DNA from: Psychrobacter namhaensis | Lineage (GTDB): Bacteria; Pseudomonadota; Gammaproteobacteria; Pseudomonadales; Moraxellaceae | Direction of reading: 5' to 3' | DNA length: 64,000 nucleotides | Assembly (NCBI RefSeq): GCF_016107545.1 | Contig: NZ_JABASS010000001.1 | Location: 124,001 to 188,000, forward strand | Part shown: piece after piece, positions 37,147 to 45,888 of the stretch | Position numbering within the stretch: position 1 is the first letter of the stretch | Layout of the letters: each line of letters starts with the position of its first letter | The notes under the pieces: model-generated | Seen by the model: the letters and a program-made list of their open reading frames with translations, nothing else | Databases searched by the model: none | Told to the model about the DNA's origin: nothing | Program-made: the position numbers and the translations under genes

Positions 37147-37461
37147 TCAAGCGTTCTCAATGTCGCCATCTGCACGCTCATTGTCATCACTGCTATTACT
37201 TTCGTCTGTTATATCAATCAGCTCATGCGTGACGGTTTTGCCAGCTTGATATTGCGCAATAGATTCCGCTAAGTGCGCGGCATTGGCAGGAGATTTGAGC
37301 AGATAGACGGTTTCCATCAGGCTATTGTAATAATCAAGCGACATAACAACCGCATCATCAGCGTCACGTCGAGTGACAATAGTGGCATTGGCGTCGTCAT
37401 TGACGGTGTCTAGCACCGATTTTAGGTGCTTTCTGGCTTCTGAAAAACTAACGACCCTCAT
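37147..37461 (-). CDS. yefM: YefM-family antitoxin
   Basis: A Phd/YefM antitoxin of 104 residues. MRVVSFSEARKHLKSVLDTV is the classic N-terminal DNA-binding and dimer part, followed by VVMSLDYYNSLMETVYLLKSP. The C-terminal tail after about residue 85 is longer and more acidic than in E. coli YefM (92 residues in full). I use the ATG at 37461 because GGAG stands six bases before it; an ATG at 37473 has no such site. It neutralises YoeB and should repress its own promoter. Confidence 0.92.
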   Translation of the reverse strand: MRVVSFSEARKHLKSVLDTVNDDANATIVTRRDADDAVVMSLDYYNSLMETVYLLKSPANAAHLAESIAQYQAGKTVTHELIDITDESNSSDDNERADGDIENA

Positions 37462-37477
37462 GATATACTCCATAAAT

Positions 37478-37495
37478 TGTACATTATATTGTACA
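37478..37495. promoter_or_regulatory. YefM-YoeB operator with TGTACA pair
   Basis: Two TGTACA hexamers (37478-37483 and 37490-37495) lie 12 bp apart and flank a minus-strand TATAAT (37483-37488). In E. coli the YefM operator also has two TGTACA-centred palindromes 12 bp apart. The site lies 17 bp upstream of the antitoxin start, as expected for autorepression. Confidence 0.7.
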
Positions 37496-37585
37496 TGTTA
37501 CGCCATTGGTGAGGCAAACTCAATATTTAGCTGACCTCGATACTTAGATATTAGTAAAAAGGCTCAGTTTAGAGGTTGCAAGCAA

Positions 37586-37626
37586 ACAAAAACCGATGTC
37601 ATATAACTACGCTATACAACATCGGC
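37586..37626 (-). terminator. Terminator after acnD
   Basis: On the minus strand GCCGATGT and ACATCGGT enclose about 19 bases, themselves partly self-complementary, and are followed by TTTTTG. It lies 30 bp past the acnD stop and before the toxin-antitoxin promoter, so prpB-prpC-acnD transcripts should end here. Confidence 0.75.
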
Positions 37627-37654
37627 TCCTTATATACTCATAGAATGCTAAAAA

Positions 37655-40312
37655 TTACGCAATATCTAAGGTCCCTTCGATAAACTCTTTGGCAAAGCGC
37701 TGTAGCATACCGCCCGCGTTGTACATTTTGACTTCATCTGCTGTATCAAGGCGACAGATAATAGGCGCTTCCGTCTTGCTACCGTCAGCACGGTTGATGA
37801 CTAAGGTCATGAGCCCGCCAGCCGATACATCACCAATGACATCAAATATTTCTGTACCATCTATATTTAAAGTATCGCGGGTGGTTCCTTTTTCAAACTG
37901 TAGTGGTAGGGCGCCCATACCAACCAAGTTTTGGCGATGGATACGCTCAAAGTCTTCAGCGACAACCACTTCCACGCCTGCTAAACGTACGCCTTTGGCA
38001 GCCCAGTCACGGCTTGACCCTTGACCATAGCCATCACCTGCGATGATAATCAGTGGCTGCTCACGGTTCATGTAGGTCTCAATCGCTTCCCACATACGCA
38101 TGACTTGGCCCTCTGGTTCAACACGGGCGTATGACCCTTGAACGATCTCACCATTATCGTCGCGTACCATCTCATTGAGTAGTTTTGGGTTGGCAAAAGT
38201 AGCACGCTGCGCGGTCAAATGATCACCGCGATGGGTCGCATAAGAGTTGTAGTCCTCAGCAGGTAGGCCCATGGTATCAAGATACTCGCCAGCCGCGGAA
38301 TCACCTAAGATAGCATTAGAAGGTGACAAGTGATCGGTGGTGATGTTGTCTCCTAATACCGCTAACGGACGCAGACCGGTGAGTGCATTTTTCTTGGCCA
38401 TTTTGCCTTCCCAATACGGTGGGCGACGGATATATGTGGTCATCTCTCGCCAGTCATATAGCGGACTTAAGGCTTTACCCGTGTCTTTTTTGGCTTCATC
38501 AAACATTGGGATGTAAACGGCATTAAATTGTTCAGGCTTGACAGCGGCGGCAACGATAGCATCCACTTCATCATCATCGAACCAGATGTCTTTTAGATAC
38601 ACGTCATTACCGTCCTGATCTTGACCCAACGCGTCTTTTTCGATATCAAAACGAATGTTACCCGCGATGGCATAAGCGATGACCAATGGTGGCGATGCTA
38701 AGAATGCTTGCTTGGCATAAGGATGGATACGACCATCGAAGTTACGGTTGCCAGACAGCACCGCTGTGGTAAATAAATCGTTATCGATGATTTCTTTTTC
38801 GATATCAGGATCAAGCGCACCGCTCATGCCGTTACACGTGGTACAGGCAAAACCGACCACATCAAAGCCGATTTCTTGTAGCTCAGGCATCAGGCCTGCT
38901 TCTTCTAGGTACATTTTTACGGTTTTTGAGCCAGGGGCTAGCGAGGACTTCACCCACGGCTTGCGCAATAAGCCTTTGGCATTGGCGTTACGGGCGACGA
39001 GGCCTGCGGCAACCATGTTGCGTGGGTTTGAGGTGTTGGTACAGCTGGTAATAGCAGCAATAATAACCGCGCCATCTGGCATAAGCCCGTCTTTTGGTTC
39101 AGGCAGTTTTTCATCAGCACCATGCGCAATACCTTTGGCAACCAAATCTGTGGTAGAGACACGGGCATGCGGGCGTGAAGGCCCTGCCATGTTGCGCACG
39201 ACCGATGACAAGTCAAACTCAAGTACGCGTGCGTACTCAGCGTTTTCCATGCCATCAGCCCATAGGCCTGTCTGCTTGGCATATTGCTCAACCAATTTAA
39301 TTTGATCTTCACTACGACCCGTCAGACGTAAATAGTCGATGGTTTGCTCATCGATATAAAACATGGCCGCCGTTGCGCCATATTCAGGCGTCATATTAGA
39401 GATAGAGGCACGGTCGCCTACTGTCAGCTGGCGCGCGCCTTCACCGAAGAATTCAATATAAGTAGAGACCACGCCTGCATCGCGCAAAAACTCGGTCATG
39501 GCAAGCACCAAATCCGTGCCCGTAATGCCTTTTTGCAATTTGCCCGTTAATTTGACGCCAACGTAGTCTGGCAAGCGCATATAAGATGGGTTGCCGAGCA
39601 TCACGCTTTCGGCCTCAAGTCCGCCCACACCGATTGAAATAACGCCTAACGCATCGACCATTGGTGTGTGGCTGTCCGTACCGACCAAAGTATCAGCAAA
39701 AGCAACTTCTTCACCGGCTTTGTTCTGTACGACTTGGACGACAGGTGACATTTTCTCTAGGTTGATCTGATGCATGATGCCGTTGCCAGGTGGTACGACA
39801 TTGACGTTATCAAAGGCATACTGACACCAGTTGATAAAATGAAAGCGGTCATCGTTACGGCGCTCTTCGATGGCACGGTTTTTTTCAAAAGCGTCTTCTT
39901 CAAAACCGCCGTGCTCAACGGCCAATGAGTGATCTACGATCAGCTGGGTCGGCACAATTGGATTTACTTTAGAGGGATCACCGCCTTGCTCAGCAATGGC
40001 ATCACGTAAGCCCGCCAAATCAACAAAGGCCGTCTGACCCAAGATATCATGACAAACGACGCGCGCTGGATACCAAGGAAAATCAAGGTCTTGCTTGCGA
40101 TCGATATGCTGCTTAAGCGCTTTCGTCAAATCCTCTGGTGGACAGCGGCGAACGAGGTTTTCGCACAAGACTTTTGAGCAGAACGGGAGCTTGTCATAGG
40201 TGCCCGCTTCAATACTCTCGACAGCAGCGCGTGTGTCAAAATAATAAAGATCCGTTCCCGGAAGTGGCTTTTTGAATGAGTCATTCATGGGTTGTACGAG
40301 GGCGTTGTCCAT
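37655..40312 (-). CDS. acnD: Fe/S-dependent 2-methylisocitrate dehydratase AcnD
   Basis: AcnD is an aconitase-type enzyme that dehydrates 2-methylcitrate to trans-2-methylaconitate, needing PrpF for the next step. The 885-residue protein has the aconitase iron-sulphur ligands in ITSCTNTSNPRNM and FACTTCNGMSG. AGDGYGQGSSRDWAAKG is the C-terminal swivel-domain signature. The start at 40312 has AAGG at a suitable distance. The beginning, with KKPLPGTDLYYFDTRAAVE, is the AcnD-type N-terminus and differs from housekeeping AcnA. Confidence 0.95.
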   Translation of the reverse strand: MDNALVQPMNDSFKKPLPGTDLYYFDTRAAVESIEAGTYDKLPFCSKVLCENLVRRCPPEDLTKALKQHIDRKQDLDFPWYPARVVCHDILGQTAFVDLAGLRDAIAEQGGDPSKVNPIVPTQLIVDHSLAVEHGGFEEDAFEKNRAIEERRNDDRFHFINWCQYAFDNVNVVPPGNGIMHQINLEKMSPVVQVVQNKAGEEVAFADTLVGTDSHTPMVDALGVISIGVGGLEAESVMLGNPSYMRLPDYVGVKLTGKLQKGITGTDLVLAMTEFLRDAGVVSTYIEFFGEGARQLTVGDRASISNMTPEYGATAAMFYIDEQTIDYLRLTGRSEDQIKLVEQYAKQTGLWADGMENAEYARVLEFDLSSVVRNMAGPSRPHARVSTTDLVAKGIAHGADEKLPEPKDGLMPDGAVIIAAITSCTNTSNPRNMVAAGLVARNANAKGLLRKPWVKSSLAPGSKTVKMYLEEAGLMPELQEIGFDVVGFACTTCNGMSGALDPDIEKEIIDNDLFTTAVLSGNRNFDGRIHPYAKQAFLASPPLVIAYAIAGNIRFDIEKDALGQDQDGNDVYLKDIWFDDDEVDAIVAAAVKPEQFNAVYIPMFDEAKKDTGKALSPLYDWREMTTYIRRPPYWEGKMAKKNALTGLRPLAVLGDNITTDHLSPSNAILGDSAAGEYLDTMGLPAEDYNSYATHRGDHLTAQRATFANPKLLNEMVRDDNGEIVQGSYARVEPEGQVMRMWEAIETYMNREQPLIIIAGDGYGQGSSRDWAAKGVRLAGVEVVVAEDFERIHRQNLVGMGALPLQFEKGTTRDTLNIDGTEIFDVIGDVSAGGLMTLVINRADGSKTEAPIICRLDTADEVKMYNAGGMLQRFAKEFIEGTLDIA

Positions 40313-40601
40313 AAGTCACCTTTGGCTGTTGGCTGATTTGAATTAATACTCGAGTGTCAAACTTTACAATGACGTAAAAGCGTTATGTTTTAGCAAAACC
40401 CGCTATGTCACCATTCATACTAGTAGGCTTTGCTAAAAAATATCATGGGAAATTAGAAAGACGCGGTTGCAAAGTTATATGAATAAGGTTACCTAAAAAG
40501 GATGAGCGTGTGACGATCCAGCCTAAACCTTGATACAGGCGGCAAAGCTGGGTCGTCATACGTCTATCAGCCAGCACCATCGCTAGCCGATAGTAACAAA
40601 T

Positions 40602-41741
40602 CTAACGCGCACTCATATCTGGTACAGGACGCAACTCTTCGCCAGTATATTCGGCACTTGGGCGAATGATACGGTTATTGGCACGTTGCTCAAACACGTG
40701 TGCCGCCCAGCCAGTTAAGCGTGAACAGACAAAGATTGGGGTAAATAGCTTGGTTGGGATACCCATAAAGTGATAAGCAGACGCATGGAAAAAGTCAGCA
40801 TTACAGAACAGTTTTTTCTCGCGCCACATCACTTCTTCACAGCGTACTGATACAGGGTATAACACCTCGTCACCAACGTCAGCGGCCAGTTTTTCAGCCC
40901 ATTCTTTAATCACCACGTTACGCGGATCTGATTCGCTGTAGATGGCATGACCAAAGCCCATGATTTTATCTTTACGCGCCAGCATACCCATCATCTCGGT
41001 TTCGGCTTCATCAGGTGAACTGAAACCTTCGATCATGTCCATGGCTGCTTCATTGGCACCGCCATGCAGCGGTCCTCGTAGTGAGCCAATCGCGCCGGTA
41101 ATGCAAGAATGAATGTCAGATAGGGTAGAGGCACACACGCGCGCGGTAAAGGTCGAGGCGTTAAACTCGTGCTCTGCATACAAAATGAGTGAAACGTTCA
41201 TGACTTTTTCATGGAGCTCATTTGGTTTTTCACCTTTGAGCAGATGCAAGAAGTGCCCGCCAATGGTGTCATCATCAGTGTCAGTCTCGATACGTACGTT
41301 GTCGTGGCTAAAGCGATACCAGTAGTTAATGATCGATGGGAACGCTGCCAGCATACGGTCAGTTTGATCATTTTGCTGAGAAAAGTCAGTTTCAGTCTCA
41401 AGGTTGCCAAGCATTGAGCAGCCAGTACGCAGCACGTCCATTGGATGGGCGCTGGCAGGAATGCGCTCAAGCACGTCTTTCAGCGCTTGCGGTAGGCCGC
41501 GCAGTTTTTTTAGCTTGGCTTGATAAGCGTCTAATTCACTTTGCGTGGGTAAGTTGCCATAAAGCAGCAAATACGCCACTTCCTCAAAAATACATTTGTC
41601 CGCCAGCTCTGATACGTCATAGCCACGATAGGTCAATCCAGATCCTGATTTACCCACGGTAGATAGGGCGGTCTTGCCCGCGACTTGCCCGCGAAGACCT
41701 GCGCCTGACAATACTTTTGCTGATTGGTTTTGTGCTGCCAT
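40602..41741 (-). CDS. prpC: 2-methylcitrate synthase
   Basis: PrpC condenses propionyl-CoA with oxaloacetate to 2-methylcitrate. The 379-residue length is that of the short citrate-synthase class. GSGLTYRGYDVSELADKC, RGPLHGGANEAAMDMI and MGFGHAIYSESDPRN (active-site His) and the ending RPSAEYTGEELRPVPDMSAR are typical of PrpC. It lies about 100 bp after prpB and 290 bp before acnD; the gap before acnD shows no gene or strong hairpin. Confidence 0.95.
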   Translation of the reverse strand: MAAQNQSAKVLSGAGLRGQVAGKTALSTVGKSGSGLTYRGYDVSELADKCIFEEVAYLLLYGNLPTQSELDAYQAKLKKLRGLPQALKDVLERIPASAHPMDVLRTGCSMLGNLETETDFSQQNDQTDRMLAAFPSIINYWYRFSHDNVRIETDTDDDTIGGHFLHLLKGEKPNELHEKVMNVSLILYAEHEFNASTFTARVCASTLSDIHSCITGAIGSLRGPLHGGANEAAMDMIEGFSSPDEAETEMMGMLARKDKIMGFGHAIYSESDPRNVVIKEWAEKLAADVGDEVLYPVSVRCEEVMWREKKLFCNADFFHASAYHFMGIPTKLFTPIFVCSRLTGWAAHVFEQRANNRIIRPSAEYTGEELRPVPDMSAR

Positions 41742-41839
41742 GTTTCCATTCCTTTTGTTGGTAGCTTTTTAACGGGTTATTACAATGGATTAAAAAACAG
41801 TGTCACTTAACATTGTCACTTAAAAAACGCTGCTTATGA

Positions 41840-42733
41840 TCATTTATTATCGGCAAACAGCTTGTCTAGTGTTTGCTCAAACTCATGGTAATTTAAGAAA
41901 TCATACAGCTCCATACGGGTCTGCATGGTATCGACGACTTGTTGTTGCGTGCCATCCTTCAACAGATGCTGATAAACGTTTAAAGCCGCTTTATTCATCG
42001 CACGGAATGCTGATAGGGGGTACAACACCATATCGACCCCCACACTGTATAGCTGGTCAGTGGTATATAGGTCAGTCTGACCAAACTCTGTCATGTTTGC
42101 GAGTACTGGGATATCGAGTACGTCTGTAAACTTACGATACATCTCAATATCGGTTAGGGCTTCGGCAAAGATCATATCAGCACCGGCATCGGCAAAGGCC
42201 ACCGCACGCTCAACAGCCGCATCCAGCCCTTCGACAGACAGCGCATCAGTACGTGCCATCACCACAAAATCAGGGTCAGTTTTGGCGTCTAATGCGGCTT
42301 TTAGGCGATCCACCATCTCTGAGATGCTGACGATTTCTTTATTTGGGCGATGACCACAGCGCTTCTGCGCCACTTGGTCTTCGATATGTACAGCCGCCAC
42401 GCCCGCTTTTTCCATCTTTTTGATGGTTTGAGCGATATTGAACGCACCACCAAAACCCGTATCGATATCAACCAACAAGGGCGTATCGACGGCATCGGTG
42501 ATTCGGCGCGCATCTTCTAGGACGTTATCAAGGCTGGTCATACCAAGATCAGGCAGACCAAACGACGCATTTGCCACGCCAGCACCCGAGAGATACAACG
42601 CCTTATGACCGACTTGGGTCGCCATCATCGCAGTATAAGCATTAATGGCACCAGCGATTTGTAGGGGTTGGTTGTTGTCGTTTTTTTGGGTCAGGGCACT
42701 GCGAAAGCGGGCGCCTGCTGAAGGTAATGTCAT
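41840..42733 (-). CDS. prpB: 2-methylisocitrate lyase
   Basis: PrpB splits 2-methylisocitrate into succinate and pyruvate, the last step of the methylcitrate cycle. The 297-residue protein carries the catalytic [10 protein letters not shown] loop of the isocitrate-lyase superfamily, [16 protein letters not shown] with the metal ligand region, and [19 protein letters not shown] stands seven bases before the ATG. It is the first gene of the prpB-prpC-acnD unit. No GntR or PrpR regulator is adjacent. Confidence 0.95.
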   Translation of the reverse strand: MTLPSAGARFRSALTQKNDNNQPLQIAGAINAYTAMMATQVGHKALYLSGAGVANASFGLPDLGMTSLDNVLEDARRITDAVDTPLLVDIDTGFGGAFNIAQTIKKMEKAGVAAVHIEDQVAQKRCGHRPNKEIVSISEMVDRLKAALDAKTDPDFVVMARTDALSVEGLDAAVERAVAFADAGADMIFAEALTDIEMYRKFTDVLDIPVLANMTEFGQTDLYTTDQLYSVGVDMVLYPLSAFRAMNKAALNVYQHLLKDGTQQQVVDTMQTRMELYDFLNYHEFEQTLDKLFADNK

Positions 42734-42770
42734 GTCTTAATCCTTACATGGAGGGGTGATTATTCTCGTT

Positions 42771-42792
42771 ATTGGGATTGATTATACCCAAT
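42771..42792. promoter_or_regulatory. Inverted repeat upstream of prpB, possible operator
   Basis: ATTGGG and CCCAAT are separated by 10 AT-rich bases, 38 bp upstream of the prpB start. A regulator-binding site is possible. Confidence 0.3.
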
Positions 42793-43020
42793 TATCGATG
42801 ACGGCAAAGCGATGTTTTCTTAGTATTGATTAATCTATTTTAATAATTAATTTAATTAAAATAATACTATTTATTTATCAAATAGCATTATCCACAATAC
42901 AGTGATTCATATAAGGCACTATTCGTATTACTAAAACGCCAGAATTTTTTACTACCAAATTTTTACATTTAGTTACAAATAGGAAGACGTATTGATTGAA
43001 TGCTCAAAGTTCTCAGGCAG
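42793..43020. other. prpB upstream region
   Basis: Very AT-rich, with overlapping TTAAT/ATTAA repeats around 42826-42872 that would suit a promoter UP region. No gene is seen. The right edge is the terminator of the Nramp-like gene. Confidence 0.35.
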
Positions 43021-43021
43021 A

Positions 43022-43056
43022 AAAAAGCCCTTGTAGCGAGGCTAAAAGGGCTTTTT
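43022..43056 (-). terminator. Terminator after the Nramp-like gene
   Basis: AAAAAGCCCTT and AAGGGCTTTTT form an 11-bp stem around a 13-base loop, 31 bp past the stop. A T-run is present on either strand. Confidence 0.85.
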
Positions 43057-43086
43057 GTCTAAGGTCAAATATCTAGATTGCTTGTC

Positions 43087-44358
43087 TTAGCCAAACAAAC
43101 CGGCAAGATTGGCCAAAAACAGGAGCGCAAAACCTGCCAAGAAAATCAAACCGGCAATCGACAACGCATTCATGCCAAAGGATAGCTTTTTATGTTTGGT
43201 GACCAGTGAATAGTTTAACCAACCAAAGATAGGGGCCGAAACAAACGCTGATATCATCGCAAACTTGAGCATTGCACCTAATTGGCCAGTAAAGAAGGTG
43301 ATAATAACCAACCCGCCACCGATGGCATAAGTCGTCCAAAAGGCAATTTGTTTTTTGTTTATCTCCTTCTCGCCTTTGAGCAAACGCCAGCACTCAGCGT
43401 TGGCACGGCCATAACCATCAGCACAGGTGATCGTGGTGCCAAACATACACATAAAGGCGACGAAGGCGACCAGCAGTTTGGACCATTCACCGATGGTCGC
43501 CGTATACATGTTGATCAACTGGTTGATATAAGCGCCGCCAACCAGCTCAATCTCTTGCCCTGAGCCATATTGGACAAACACGCCTAAAGATAAGAAAAAC
43601 AACGCCAAAATCGCTGAGACAGTGTAACCCACATTAAAATCAAGCAAACCTTGGCGGTGCGTGGTGTGATCGGCTTTGACTTTGGCAGACGTCCACATAG
43701 ACGTAATCGCAGCAAATTCAAGGGGCGCTGGCATCCAGCCCATCAGAGCCACGATAAACCCTAAAGTCGCTAGGTTCCAAGGCGAAACAACGACAAAATC
43801 AGCAGCCATCACCGTCGGCTTGCCCGCAGCAATAATAACGGCGGCAACCGTCGCTGTCGTCAGAGCAATCATAATCCATTTGGTCACGCCATCAAGCAGC
43901 TTGTAATGTCCAGCAATCAAAAAGAACCACGACACGGCAACGATGATGACAGACAAAGCCATCGTTGATAGACCCAAGGAAGCTGGCAGCATAAAGCCCA
44001 ATATCACCGCAGCGATCAGCGATACCGCGCCCGTACTGATCACGGCTGAAAGTATGGATAGAATAAAATATATCCAAAGATATACCTTGGAGCGTTTGGC
44101 GTAACCAGCGATTAAGCTTTCGCCTGTATCGTAAACATAGTCGGTGGCAAATCGAAAAAATGGATACTTAAAAACGTTGGCTAAAACAATCATAATAGCC
44201 AACTGCCACCCATATATGGCACCAGCCTGTGTGGATGAAATCAAATGCGAGCCACCAATAGCTGCCGTCGCCATCAAAATACCGGGACCAAAGATGCGCC
44301 AACTAAAGCCTTCCTGGCTGGCAGCGCTATCAAGGTTGTGTGTTCGTTGTGCAGTCAT
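43087..44358 (-). CDS. Nramp-family transporter lacking canonical metal motifs
   Basis: A 423-residue protein with about 11 membrane helices and an Nramp (LeuT-fold) layout. It opens with GPGILMATAAIGGSHLISST, which aligns with helix 1 of Nramp, but the DPGN metal-binding turn is replaced by GGSH. In helix 6 the usual MPH is MPAP (VALMGWMPAPLEFAA). Proteins with a G-x-SHL turn are usually annotated as Nramp divalent metal transporters, but the substrate is unproven. A GAGG site precedes the ATG. It stands between the LysR gene and the prp genes, so a carboxylate- or propionate-linked role is worth considering. Confidence 0.75.
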   Translation of the reverse strand: MTAQRTHNLDSAASQEGFSWRIFGPGILMATAAIGGSHLISSTQAGAIYGWQLAIMIVLANVFKYPFFRFATDYVYDTGESLIAGYAKRSKVYLWIYFILSILSAVISTGAVSLIAAVILGFMLPASLGLSTMALSVIIVAVSWFFLIAGHYKLLDGVTKWIMIALTTATVAAVIIAAGKPTVMAADFVVVSPWNLATLGFIVALMGWMPAPLEFAAITSMWTSAKVKADHTTHRQGLLDFNVGYTVSAILALFFLSLGVFVQYGSGQEIELVGGAYINQLINMYTATIGEWSKLLVAFVAFMCMFGTTITCADGYGRANAECWRLLKGEKEINKKQIAFWTTYAIGGGLVIITFFTGQLGAMLKFAMISAFVSAPIFGWLNYSLVTKHKKLSFGMNALSIAGLIFLAGFALLFLANLAGLFG

Positions 44359-44383
44359 AAATACCTCAAATTATAGCAAGCGA

Positions 44384-44411
44384 CACCCTATCACTGTCCT
44401 GTGATAGGGTG
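44384..44411. promoter_or_regulatory. Hairpin/palindrome upstream of the Nramp-like gene
   Basis: An 11-bp perfect inverted repeat (CACCCTATCAC and GTGATAGGGTG) with a 6-base loop, 25 bp upstream of the start. No T-run follows on the minus strand. It may be an operator or an RNA hairpin in the leader. Confidence 0.5.
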
Positions 44412-44635
44412 CCTGCAACTAGAACAGTAATAAGAAAGAGAGAATTAAAAAACAAAAAGAAACATCTAGCAGCGACTTTAGCACACCTATAATGATACGA
44501 GATAATGATTATTTTCATTAATAAGACAAACGAAAGGTTACATATAGCGTCTATTGTTTAATTTTTCTTTACTAAATACAGTCAGTATAAGATTACATGG
44601 ACAATAACCGCGTATTTCAAGACTCTCTTTATTTA

Positions 44636-45658
44636 TTAGGTAAATTGCTGACGTCGATAGGTGATACCGCGCTGCTCATAAACATGATAAATCGCGGTCA
44701 GCAAATCGGGTATGTTGGGATGAACAAAATCTTTGAGGGTATGCAAATAGATAGGGGAGGTAACGTTTTCATGCACCAAACGTTGATAGCTAATTTGTTC
44801 GGTACGTACCGTTTGTAGGCTGGCAGGGACAAGCGTAATCCCTTCACCCGCAGCCACTAAGCCTAGGGCTACTTGTAAGTCACTCACCGTCGTGGTTATA
44901 AAGGGTGAAATACCGTATTGTGCAAACAAGTGCAGCAAAGGCTCGGTAATCGGCTGGCTAAGCACGGCCTGCTCGTTGTTGGCACGGCTGGTTTTTGTAC
45001 CAGGAGTGAGGGCTGAGAGATTACCTTTGGTTGACTTCGGTTTTGTGACGGTGGTTGATATCGGCAAGTGGGTTTGATGGTACAAAATCAGGCGGTTATT
45101 TGCCAAGTCTATCAAGCGCTGTTCACGTACGTGGGCTAACGCATGCGCTTTGGGCAGGGCCACCACATAACGCTCATGGCGCAGTAGTATTTGCTGAATC
45201 CATGGATCTTGGTGAGCGAAGCGCCCAAAACCGATGTCAATGTCGCCAGATTTGAGCGCGTCCATTTGCTGATAGGAGCTAATATCTTTGAGATTGACTT
45301 CGATGTCAGGGCTGGACTGCTTTAGCATGGCGATGACTTCAGGAAGCAACCCATAAAGCACAGAGGGGACAAAGCCGATGTTTAAGATAGGACTTGGTGC
45401 GGATAACCGCTGGGTCATGCTGGTGACAGTGTCAATCTCTGTCAAGATGGCGCTGATTTTATCGTAAAAGAATGCCCCAGCCTCGGTCAGATGCAATGGT
45501 CTGTGGTAACGGTCAATCAATTCCACACCCATATCTGTCTCGAGCTGTTTGAGCAAACGACTCAAGCTCGGTTGTGACAATCCCGTTTGGGCTGCTGCCG
45601 CGCTAAAACTGCGCAAATTTGCGATGGCAATAAATGCATTAAGTTGTTTTAAGTCCAT
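44636..45658 (-). CDS. LysR-family transcriptional regulator
   Basis: A 340-residue LysR regulator. The N-terminal winged helix is standard: MDLKQLNAFIAIANLRSFSA, AAAQTGLSQPSLSRLLKQLE. The C-terminal effector domain starts at about residue 92. A hydrophilic insertion at about 205-230 (KPKSTKGNLSALTPGTKTSR) makes it longer than the usual 300 residues. It lies upstream of the Nramp-like gene on the same strand with a 277-bp gap containing a strong palindrome, so control of that transporter is a reasonable guess. The effector is unknown. Confidence 0.88.
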   Translation of the reverse strand: MDLKQLNAFIAIANLRSFSAAAAQTGLSQPSLSRLLKQLETDMGVELIDRYHRPLHLTEAGAFFYDKISAILTEIDTVTSMTQRLSAPSPILNIGFVPSVLYGLLPEVIAMLKQSSPDIEVNLKDISSYQQMDALKSGDIDIGFGRFAHQDPWIQQILLRHERYVVALPKAHALAHVREQRLIDLANNRLILYHQTHLPISTTVTKPKSTKGNLSALTPGTKTSRANNEQAVLSQPITEPLLHLFAQYGISPFITTTVSDLQVALGLVAAGEGITLVPASLQTVRTEQISYQRLVHENVTSPIYLHTLKDFVHPNIPDLLTAIYHVYEQRGITYRRQQFT

Positions 45659-45888
45659 ATTCTTAAACCTGTTAGCTATCTACTGTCTCTATTTTTTAGG
45701 GTAACGATCGTATGTTTTTAGATATCATTTACAGATATGAGATCGATCAAATAAATTGTGCTTGAAGATAGTGAGGCGAGCAACTATATTGTTTGCCATC
45801 GATATTGTTACATTTTAGCAAAAAATATAATAACTCTATTTTAGCCGTCATCTAATACCAGCAAAATCAACTGGTTTGGTAACCTTCT

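Noticed and set aside
38748-39305. Long plus-strand frame opposite acnD
   Set aside because: Antisense shadow of a conserved enzyme; Ser/Pro-rich composition is typical of such shadows.
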